NCBI GenBank assembly: GCA_049965775.1
Contig: JBMFVX010000083.1
Location: forward strand, 1-13,236
Reading direction: 5' to 3'
DNA length: 13,236 bases
From: JABEVB01 sp049965775
GTDB taxonomy: Bacteria > Planctomycetota > Phycisphaerae > WQYP01
The first letter of the stretch is position 1. The number at the start of each line of letters is the position of its first letter. Below are positions 7,589 through 13,236 of this stretch, in pieces. The notes under the pieces are model-generated. The model was not told the origin of the DNA and did no database searches. It was given only the letters and a program-made list of their open reading frames with translations. Both the position numbers and the translations under genes were made by a program.

Positions 7589-7791
7589 TGTTGATTGGTT
7601 ACTGGCTTACTTATAGGCAGTAACCGCAACTCGGAGCATCGCTGCCCGAAGGCGTGCTTAAGCGAAGTGCTTAGGTGGCCTAATGGACGCGGCCCGGTGC
7701 TCTTAGCGTAGGCAGAGATGGTGGCCAAACTTATATGGTTTTGGCCGGTGCTTTTAGTGGCAGCTTTGGGAAGAGATCAGAAGGTTTTGTT
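7589..7791 (+). promoter_or_regulatory. Long, probably structured 5' leader RNA
   Basis: Several hairpins can be drawn by hand. Stem GGTTACTG/CAGTAACC spans 7597-7625 (8 perfect pairs). TCGG-a-GCA/TGC-CCGA spans 7631-7649 (7 pairs, one bulge, 4-nt loop). CTTAAGC/GCTTAGG with loop GAAGT spans 7657-7675. GGCCAAA/TTTGGCC spans 7723-7746. A module of the form GGCC-GGTGCT-Y-TTAG-n-GGCAG occurs twice (7691-7715 and 7743-7763), and GTGCTTA occurs twice at 7654 and 7667. I do not recognise it as a known riboswitch class. It could be a cis-regulatory leader or an independent small RNA. Confidence 0.45.
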
Positions 7792-8181
7792 ATGCCGACG
7801 ACAGCACGCAAAGTTACGATGGGACGGAAGTTTTCTCTGGCAACGGTCTTGATGGCGACTGCGTGTTTCTCCGCGGTTGGCTTTGCCAAGACGGTCACGG
7901 TGAGCAAAGCCGCCGATAAGGTTGCCGCTCCCAGTGAAGCTGTGGATTGCATAAGCGGCCCCACCGGTGTGGCCTTCTCCACAGCGTTTGAAAAACAGAT
8001 ACTTAGCGCCGCGGCTGGTACGCTTGGCCGGTCTGTCGCACAACACACTAATGCGGTCGCTGCAACGTCGGCGATCAGCAATACAAGCTTCGCAGCCAAA
8101 CCGGCTGCGGACATGCCTCTGGATGGCATGGGGGGCATGCTTGCCCTGGGCTCGGCGAGTTACTTTTTTGGATCGCCGTAA
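7792..8181 (+). CDS. Small secreted protein of unknown function
   Basis: A 129-residue protein with a clear signal peptide: basic residues at 6-13 (RKVTMGRK), a hydrophobic core (about 14-30) and a cleavage site after VGFA (residue 32). The mature part of about 97 residues is Ala/Ser/Thr-rich with one Cys (Cys53) and ends in a Gly/Met-rich hydrophobic tail (GMGGMLALGSASYFFGSP). It has neither a lipobox nor a PEP-CTERM-like anchor with a basic end. The ATG at 7792 has AGAAGG about 7 bases upstream. An in-frame ATG at 7735 has no such site and would bury the signal peptide. It has its own promoter with a long leader and is closed by a strong terminator, so it is probably monocistronic. No family is recognised; an abundant envelope or periplasmic protein is a guess. 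Confidence 0.65.
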   Translation: MPTTARKVTMGRKFSLATVLMATACFSAVGFAKTVTVSKAADKVAAPSEAVDCISGPTGVAFSTAFEKQILSAAAGTLGRSVAQHTNAVAATSAISNTSFAAKPAADMPLDGMGGMLALGSASYFFGSP

Positions 8182-8222
8182 GCCCGAACTAACGTTGACC
8201 CTCTCTCCTTTCTTATCGCACC

Positions 8223-8261
8223 ACCCACGGGGGAGCCACTTGCTCCCCCGTGGGTATTTTT
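8223..8261 (+). terminator. Strong intrinsic terminator
   Basis: A perfect 14-bp GC-rich stem (ACCCACGGGGGAGC and its exact complement), a 5-nt loop CACTT, then TATTTTT. It lies 41 bases after the stop of the small secreted protein gene and separates that transcript from ruvAB. Confidence 0.93.
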
Positions 8262-8315
8262 GCCGACAATCCAACCTTAAAAGGTTTCTCTTCCCCGCCT
8301 CTGTACGCGGTTCGC

Positions 8316-8342
8316 TTGCCGGTTATACTTGCCCCTTATATT
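8316..8342 (+). promoter_or_regulatory. Possible promoter for ruvAB
   Basis: TTGCCG (8316-8321) and TATATT (8337-8342) resemble -35 and -10 elements but are only 15 bp apart, shorter than usual. It lies between the terminator and the ruvA start, where a promoter is needed. Weak evidence on sequence alone. Confidence 0.3.
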
Positions 8343-8393
8343 GGACAGGCTCCTAGGGCTTGCAGGTTGTCCGCAGCAGGAACAGAGTGCACA

Positions 8394-9020
8394 ATGATTG
8401 CTCGCATCAATGGTACGGTTGAAGCGGTTGGAGCCGACGCGGTTCTGATATTCGTCGGCGACATGGGCTACGAGCTTTATGTGCCCGCGGTGGACCTGCC
8501 GCGGCTGCAAACGCAAGTGGGCAACCGCGTCACCTTTTTTACGCTGGAGTATATTGAGGGTAACGCGAGCTTTGGGCAGTTGGCTCCGCGACTCATCGGC
8601 TTTATGCGCAGCGACGACAAAGAGTTTTTTCAAAAGTTTATCACAGTCAAGGGCATCGGCCCGCGCCGCGCCCTGCGGGCGCTCACCAAACCTATAGATC
8701 AGATTGCCGGCGCCATTTGCCGCAAAGACAGCAAGTTTCTCACAAGCCTGCCGGAAATCGGTAAGCGCACCGCCGAGCAGATGATTGCGGAGTTGCACGG
8801 CAAGGTGGACAGCTTCGCCACACCCGGCACCGGCATTGCCGCTGAAGCGGCCAAACCGCGAACCGAGGCGCAAAGCCAGGCCATCGCCGCAATGGTTCAG
8901 CTTGGCGAGCGGCGGATCGAGGCTGAAAATTGGGTGGATCGCGCCTGCGCCGTAGACCCTGCACTGGCCGGCAGCAATGCCATCATGAAGGCGGCATACC
9001 GCCTCAAGGCCGGTGCTTGA
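8394..9020 (+). CDS. ruvA: Holliday junction branch migration protein RuvA
   Basis: A 208-residue RuvA, which binds four-way junctions as a tetramer and loads the RuvB motor. Domain I (OB fold, about 1-70) starts MIARINGTVEAVGADAVLIFVGDMGYELYV. Domain II carries two helix-hairpin-helix motifs, VKGIGPRRALRAL (85-97) and LPEIGKRTAEQM (119-130). After a flexible linker (about 141-157), domain III (158-208) contains AIAAMVQLGERRIEAENWV, the RuvB-binding part. In the acidic pin between the OB strands, Glu55 is kept but the usual following Asp is Gly56, and the loop to LIGF is a few residues longer than in Escherichia coli. The ATG at 8394 is fixed by the family N-terminus and AGGA about 12 bases upstream; the longer frame from 8250 overlaps the terminator. 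ruvB follows 49 bp later. Confidence 0.95.
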   Translation: MIARINGTVEAVGADAVLIFVGDMGYELYVPAVDLPRLQTQVGNRVTFFTLEYIEGNASFGQLAPRLIGFMRSDDKEFFQKFITVKGIGPRRALRALTKPIDQIAGAICRKDSKFLTSLPEIGKRTAEQMIAELHGKVDSFATPGTGIAAEAAKPRTEAQSQAIAAMVQLGERRIEAENWVDRACAVDPALAGSNAIMKAAYRLKAGA

Positions 9021-9069
9021 ACAGCGGCCCAGCGCCGCCGCAGAACCTTAAACGCATAGAGACCGCACC

Positions 9070-10125
9070 ATGACCAGACAACGTATAGTCAGCGGGCAGC
9101 AGCTACCGGAAGATGAGCCTTCGCGGCAGGGCACCTCGCCGCTGCGCCCCAAACGCCTTGCGGAATACATCGGCCAGAGTGAACTGGTCGAAAAGCTGCA
9201 AATCAGCGTACAGGCCGCCAAGGCTCGCCATGAGGCCATGGAGCATGTGCTGCTGCATGGTCCGCCCGGCCTGGGTAAAACCACGCTGGCGCACATTATC
9301 TCGGAAGAGCTTAATGCCGGCGCGCCCAAAATGACCAGCGGGCCGGCGCTCGCCCGCCCGACCGATCTGGTCTCCATGCTTACCAACATTCGCGATGGCG
9401 AGGTGCTCTTTATTGATGAAATTCACCGCATGCCCGCCGCCGTCGAAGAATATCTCTATTCCGCCATGGAGGACTTTGCCATTGATGTGGTCACCGGCGG
9501 CGGCACCCACGCCGATTCGCTGCATATTGACCTGGCTCCCTTTACCCTCATTGGCGCTACCACGCGCGCCGGATTGCTCAGCGGACCCATGCGTTCGCGT
9601 TTTGGCATTGTGCACCATCTAAACTTCTATTCGCCGGCTGATTTGCTCACCATCGTCAAGCGCTCGGCCCAGTTGCTCGAACTGCCGGCCGATGCCGAGG
9701 CTCTTACGCTGGTGGCGCAGCGGGCCCGCGGCACGCCGCGCGTGGCCAACCGCATTTTGCGCCGCGTACGCGACTTTGCACTGGTTCGCGGCCAGGGGCG
9801 GCTTACACTGCCTATCGCCCGCGATGCGCTCGATTTAGAAGGTATAGACGAACTTGGCCTTGATGCATTAGACCGCCGCTTTATGAAGGTGCTCGCCCGC
9901 GATTACGATGGCGGCCCCGCCGGCCTTGAAGCGCTCGCCGCCACCATGGGCGAAGAGGCCGACACTCTCGAAGATGTCGTCGAACCGTTTCTGCTGCAAA
10001 CCGGCTTCATTCGCCGCACGCCCAAGGGCCGCCAGCTTACCGCCGCCGCCTACAGCCACCTCAAAATCAAGCTGCCTCCGCCCAAGCCTGCCGAAAACGC
10101 CGGCGATGCACAGCAGCTATTTTAA
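9070..10125 (+). CDS. ruvB: Holliday junction DNA helicase RuvB
   Basis: A 351-residue AAA+ ATPase that drives branch migration with RuvA. The N-terminal ...LRPKRLAEYIGQSELVEKL... is the family signature. Walker A is GPPGLGKT (64-71), Walker B LFIDE (113-117), sensor 1 GATTR (162-166), the arginine finger is in MRSRFGI (Arg177) and sensor 2 is RGTPRVANR (220-228). The C-terminal winged-helix domain contains EPFLLQTGFIRRTPKGR and is followed by a short Pro/Ala-rich tail. All catalytic residues look intact and the length is typical. It forms a pair with ruvA. ruvC, often next to ruvA, is not in this window. The ribosome binding site is weak. Confidence 0.97.
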   Translation: MTRQRIVSGQQLPEDEPSRQGTSPLRPKRLAEYIGQSELVEKLQISVQAAKARHEAMEHVLLHGPPGLGKTTLAHIISEELNAGAPKMTSGPALARPTDLVSMLTNIRDGEVLFIDEIHRMPAAVEEYLYSAMEDFAIDVVTGGGTHADSLHIDLAPFTLIGATTRAGLLSGPMRSRFGIVHHLNFYSPADLLTIVKRSAQLLELPADAEALTLVAQRARGTPRVANRILRRVRDFALVRGQGRLTLPIARDALDLEGIDELGLDALDRRFMKVLARDYDGGPAGLEALAATMGEEADTLEDVVEPFLLQTGFIRRTPKGRQLTAAAYSHLKIKLPPPKPAENAGDAQQLF

Positions 10126-10258
10126 ACGTATGGCGATCGGCATTTGACGCCATCTGACACCCATGTTTGCCGCATACCGATCGGCGATTGCTTGGGCAGG
10201 CTACGGGCGTCAAACCCGCATTTGACAACCACGTTGCAATTGTCCATCATCGCCTGCC

Positions 10259-11044
10259 ATGAACAGCCGCGACATAAGTGATATCTCCACGCCCGCCAAG
10301 CCACCTGCGGTCTCAAACATACCCATGGTTTACGCGCTGTGTGATGCCGGCCAGCGTGCGCTGGCACGCGGGCGGTATGTCGCCGCTAAACGCCTGCTTG
10401 AGCAGGCCGAGCGCATGGCATGGCACCGGCGCGATGCCGCCGCCCTGGCCCGAATCTATTTGCCCCTGCTTGAAACCTGCCGCCAAATCAGGCAGCTTGC
10501 CTGCGAAGGTTTTGTGTTTGTGGGAGGCCAGGCTAATCCGGCAGCTATTTGGCGCGCAAGCGGCGAGGCAAGTACTCATACGCCCGGTGTGGTGCTGCTG
10601 CCGGCCGCTATGCAAAAATCAGCACAAAAGATTTACTCGGCCGCGCAAAGCCAAAATCGCTCGCTCGAAATACTGGTGCTGTTGCAAGGCGGCCATCAAT
10701 GGTGGCTTGCTTCACCTTACGCGCCGCGTTTGGCCGTCGGCCTGCCGGTACGCTGGCTCGGCCAGGCAGCCCCAGTAACCGCTCCCGAAGCTGATATGCC
10801 CTGGACCTGTCCGCTGGCCGCGCCCGGTTTTTATGCTGCCGGTTCGCCTCTGGCTGTTATGACCGGCGAGGCGGTGCTTTTGGCATTTGAAAAGCTGGCA
10901 TTGCAATGGCAGTCGCGGCATGCCGTGCCGGCCGATCCCTGGGCTAAAATGGCGTTGCTGCGAACCGCACGCCGCATTGACCCCGCCTGCGAACCAGTAC
11001 TCATGCGGCTGCTGGCCCTGGCGCAGTCGCTGTCGCGTCAATAG
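10259..11044 (+). CDS. Protein of unknown function, helix-rich N-terminus
   Basis: A 261-residue protein with no family I recognise. Residues 23-80 (MVYALCDAGQRALARGRYVAAKRLLEQAERMAWHRRDAAALARIYL...) resemble one or two TPR-like helical hairpins. The middle part (82-165) has alternating beta-type segments (GFVFVGGQ, GVVLLPAA, LEILVLLQGGHQWWLA). The C-terminal part (205-261) is again helical and Ala/Leu-rich. No signal peptide, membrane span or catalytic motif is visible, so a cytoplasmic location is likely. It begins 133 bp after ruvB with no Shine-Dalgarno before the ATG at 10259; the in-frame ATG at 10325 is an alternative. Codon use and composition match ruvAB, supporting a genuine gene, possibly read through from ruvB. 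It converges with the methyltransferase gene. Confidence 0.65.
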   Translation: MNSRDISDISTPAKPPAVSNIPMVYALCDAGQRALARGRYVAAKRLLEQAERMAWHRRDAAALARIYLPLLETCRQIRQLACEGFVFVGGQANPAAIWRASGEASTHTPGVVLLPAAMQKSAQKIYSAAQSQNRSLEILVLLQGGHQWWLASPYAPRLAVGLPVRWLGQAAPVTAPEADMPWTCPLAAPGFYAAGSPLAVMTGEAVLLAFEKLALQWQSRHAVPADPWAKMALLRTARRIDPACEPVLMRLLALAQSLSRQ

Positions 11045-11151
11045 ATGCGCCATCGCATCGCCCACTCATAACATCCCACTTTTTTAACCTGAAACGCGTC
11101 GCTTGATTGTAAAGTCTGATCCAAAGTGGGCGCTTCGATAAGATGTTGCCT

Positions 11152-11880
11152 TCACGGCACCGCCGGCCCGCCTGCCGCGCCGCGCTCGCCGGCAAGCGTA
11201 AAGCGCCCGGCCCAATGTATATGTACCCGCAACCACGGGGCGTTTAATTTGCCCGGCCATGCGGAGACCTCGCGCCGGTGCCAGCCTTTTTTTACCGACA
11301 GCCGCGCATCATGGCGCACCATCGGCCGGGCAAACAACGTCATCAGCCATATCGCTGCCTGATAGAGCGGCCCGCGCAGCAAGTCGCTGACGATAATGCC
11401 CCGCCGGCTCACCCGCAGCATCTCGCGCAGCACCGCCAGCGCCTGCGCCTCGGTTAAATGATGTAAAAACATGCCGGTAAAGGCGTAATCCACCGCACCA
11501 TCCGCCAGCGGCAGCCGAAACGCATCGCCGCGCACCAGCTTTACGCCCGCAGCGGCACTGCCCCATGCCTGCGCAAGCGCCAGCGTTTGCGCGTGATTGT
11601 CCAGCCCAATAACCTGCAATTGGCGGCCCGTGCCTGCGGCCCACGCCAGCACCGCCATCGGCACATCGGCCGAGCCGGTGGCAACATCGAGCATGCAAAT
11701 ATTCTCTGCGCGTGATGGCCAACCATCAGCCCATGCCTGTAAATGGTTTAACACCGCTGCCGAGCCGCCGAGGTTCCGGTTAACCCACCGAATAAATCGC
11801 AGTGAATCGGCCAAATCCGCAGGTGAAACTGCCGGATCATCCATCTTTTCCGCAAGATGAACTGGCCGTTGACTTGGCAT
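11152..11880 (-). CDS. Class I SAM-dependent methyltransferase
   Basis: A 242-residue class I (Rossmann-fold) methyltransferase. Motif I is LDVATGSADVP (64-74), the SAM-binding acidic end of strand 2 is GLDN (92-95), motif II is the GDAFRLPLADGAVD stretch (118-131), and FLHHLTEAQALAVLREMLRVSRRG (138-161) is the post-motif helix and strand typical of UbiE-like enzymes. A helical cap precedes the core (about 9-56, including MDDPAVSPADLADSLRFIRW). A downstream segment with WLMTLFARPMVRHDARLSV lies at 178-196. The layout recalls small-molecule O/C-methyltransferases found beside type III polyketide synthases, but no such synthase is nearby, so the substrate is unknown. The ATG at 11880 is chosen because conserved sequence begins after it; the frame stays open upstream to 12039 with low-complexity sequence. 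Confidence 0.82.
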   Translation of the reverse strand: MPSQRPVHLAEKMDDPAVSPADLADSLRFIRWVNRNLGGSAAVLNHLQAWADGWPSRAENICMLDVATGSADVPMAVLAWAAGTGRQLQVIGLDNHAQTLALAQAWGSAAAGVKLVRGDAFRLPLADGAVDYAFTGMFLHHLTEAQALAVLREMLRVSRRGIIVSDLLRGPLYQAAIWLMTLFARPMVRHDARLSVKKGWHRREVSAWPGKLNAPWLRVHIHWAGRFTLAGERGAAGGPAVP

Positions 11881-12125
11881 AATGCAGCACCCGCAAGGCG
11901 ATTTAAATCTCCACGAGTCCGACAAGGCCCCGCCGCCCGCAGCCAATCCCGAGGTGTCTACACGGTATTCTGCCGACAGCAGGCCAGTAGAACCGCTGCC
12001 ACCCGTGGATGCAACTCTTCGCCCAGTCGCGCATAGCATATCTGGCGGCGGGGTGGCTGGCCGCGATGGCGCACAGGTGTGGTGATATGGTTGGCGGGGA
12101 TCGCTCGTCGTTCAGAAGGTGTTCT

Positions 12126-12488
12126 TTACTGTGCCGACCCCTGCACGCGCCTAAGAAACTGCGCCGGCGAAACAACCTCAATGCCGCGCCGGGCCGCCGC
12201 CGGAAAATGCTGCAAGTTTCCGGTAATAAGATAATCCGCATGGGCCGCGATTGCGGCTTCTAAAAAGGGCACAACGTTCATGTCCGGTAGGGCGATCGCG
12301 GTCGGAGCGGGGGCAAAGAGTTCGCCCTCCGCTTGAATCTCATCGAGAAGCGCAGCGACATCATGGGGATTAAAACCGAAGGCAGCTCGCCGCAGTACCA
12401 CCTCATATTGATCCATGAGCTGGCCTGTGTAGCAGACGCTATATTTGCCGACGGCAATTCCGGCAGCTGCGCTGGCAGCCTTGCGCCG
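12126..12488 (-). pseudogene. PIN-domain (VapC-like) toxin remnant, 5'-truncated
   Basis: The frame encodes the C-terminal two thirds of a PIN-domain ribonuclease of the COG1569 toxin type. Recognisable parts are DQYEVVLRRAAFGFNPHDVA with its conserved Glu, LPDMNVVPFLEAAIAAHADYLITGNLQHFP with the second acidic site, and IEVVSPAQFLRRV at the end. Similarity continues upstream of the first ATG (12416) through GKYSVCYTGQLM, up to an in-frame TAA at 12489-12491. The first beta strand with the catalytic DTN motif is missing, and the lipoprotein gene ends only a few bases further on (12503). A toxin without its first Asp should be inactive. No antitoxin gene is adjacent. The alternative is a 96-residue intact protein starting at 12416, but it would lack part of the fold. 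Confidence 0.6.
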
Positions 12489-12502
12489 TTAACCACGCGG
12501 CC

Positions 12503-13033
12503 TTAACTGCCGCCGGTCGGAGTTGTCGGCATGGTTGCCGTTGGCGGCGTGCCGCCGGAAGGTCCGCCAAGGGGCGCTGCTGCCGGTACGCCAGTGGAGG
12601 GTCCTTCGGTGGGCACAATGGTTACATAAACCAGCGTGTGCCACCAGCTATGCTTGATGGCCACGGTGCAGGTTTCCGGTCCTTTGATGAACGTTTCGGT
12701 AATGGCCTGCGGGTTTTGAATTTCCTGCTGCATGCGCCAGCCCGAATTGGGCATGTTGGTCATATAAAACCGCGCCACCGACAGCCGCGGGTCCGAGCCT
12801 TTATAAAGCTGGTTTACCACGCGCAGATTGGTGTTGGGCACATAGGTGCTCTGCGATTGCGACAGGTCAATGGTAAAGCCGTAGGGTATGGGCACATCGG
12901 CAATAGGAGGGGTGGGGCCGGGCATAAGGCTGGCGTTCTTGTCACTGCTGCAGCCGGCAAGCAGGCTGACGCTCGCGAGCGCCAAAACCGCGAGCATGGT
13001 AGCCAGGCCGGTTGTTACGGTTCGTGTTTTCAT
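12503..13033 (-). CDS. Lipoprotein of unknown function
   Basis: A 176-residue protein with a type II signal peptide: basic start MKTRTV, hydrophobic core (about 7-23) and lipobox LLAGC with Cys28 as the lipidated residue. Ser-Ser-Asp follows, which by the E. coli rule does not clearly favour inner-membrane retention. The mature domain (about 48-140: VPIPYGFTIDLSQSQSTYVP..., RFYMTNMPNSGWRMQQEI..., ETCTVAIKHSWWHTLVYVTIVP) looks like a small alpha/beta fold. It suggests planctomycete lipoproteins with a GW-containing core, but I cannot name the family. The last 30-odd residues are Pro/Gly/Thr-rich and likely disordered. The ATG at 13033 has GGAG 6 bases upstream; a TTG four codons earlier is less likely. 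It is read toward the PIN remnant with no clear terminator. Confidence 0.8.
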   Translation of the reverse strand: MKTRTVTTGLATMLAVLALASVSLLAGCSSDKNASLMPGPTPPIADVPIPYGFTIDLSQSQSTYVPNTNLRVVNQLYKGSDPRLSVARFYMTNMPNSGWRMQQEIQNPQAITETFIKGPETCTVAIKHSWWHTLVYVTIVPTEGPSTGVPAAAPLGGPSGGTPPTATMPTTPTGGS

Positions 13034-13123
13034 GGCAAACTCCAATTCAAAATGCGCCGCCCAACCCTCTGCAGCCCGCCGAACAGGCTGGCCATCATGG
13101 GTCGGGCAGCTTTCTCATAACTC

Positions 13124-13152
13124 ATTGTTGGTTGTTGGCGGTTGAAAGTCAA
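13124..13152 (-). promoter_or_regulatory. Possible promoter for the lipoprotein gene
   Basis: On the minus strand TTGACT (13147-13152), a 17-bp spacer and AACAAT (13124-13129) resemble -35 and -10 elements (5 of 6 and 4 of 6 matches). The start would fall near 13117, leaving a leader of about 85 nt before the ATG at 13033. Spacing is ideal but the -10 is only fair. Confidence 0.35.
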
Positions 13153-13236
13153 ACCCAGCCTAGTCCTTAAACAAGCGAATCCCCCTGCCGAAACCTGATA
13201 ATTCTTGCGTGATATTTTTTCACGCAGTCTCCCCAT

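Noticed and set aside
7589..7791. Assignment of the leader to a known riboswitch (glycine, c-di-GMP, cobalamin, SAM)
   Set aside because: The conserved core bases of those classes were not found by eye; only a covariance-model search could decide.
11881..12039. N-terminal extension of the methyltransferase to 12039
   Set aside because: The extra residues are low-complexity Gly/Ser-rich, with conserved sequence only after the ATG at 11880.

Overview
This is a moderately GC-rich bacterial chromosome segment. Conserved informational genes (a Ppx/GppA-HD protein, mutL, ruvA, ruvB) alternate with loosely packed, partly decayed DNA. The low gene density, the RuvA variant with an extended acidic-pin loop, the secreted and lipoprotein genes of no common family, and the style of the SRPBCC, alpha/beta-hydrolase and methyltransferase proteins suggest Planctomycetota, probably class Phycisphaerae. 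That placement is an inference from protein style; there is no rRNA or tRNA to confirm it. No CRISPR array, intact insertion sequence, phage gene, rRNA or tRNA was seen.

Left part (1-3215). A minus-strand SRPBCC-type gene has a good ribosome binding site and a perfect 20-bp palindromic operator-like site, but stops after about 90 residues, so it looks 3'-truncated. A nearly 500-bp stretch with no convincing gene follows. Next is a minus-strand exported alpha/beta hydrolase, then about 800 bp of non-coding or decayed DNA with what may be the tail of a REP-associated transposase. A plus-strand carboxymuconolactone decarboxylase/AhpD-like protein closes this part.

Central part (3522-10125), all on the plus strand. 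The Ppx/GppA phosphatase carries a C-terminal HD domain and is followed 26 bp later by mutL, which has the full set of endonuclease motifs. A 680-bp intergenic region then holds an AT-rich palindrome, a good sigma70-type promoter and a roughly 200-nt leader predicted to be structured. The leader precedes a small secreted protein whose gene ends at a strong intrinsic terminator. ruvA and ruvB follow as a pair; together they form the branch-migration motor at Holliday junctions. MutL (mismatch repair) and RuvAB (recombination) place two DNA-maintenance functions close together, but the terminator separates them into different transcription units.

Right part (10126-13236). An unrecognised helix-rich protein on the plus strand converges on a minus-strand class I SAM methyltransferase. 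Upstream of the latter, also on the minus strand, lie a 5'-truncated PIN-domain (VapC-like) remnant and a lipoprotein with a clear lipobox. The most interesting unexplained structure is the palindrome/promoter/structured-leader block at about 7499-7791.
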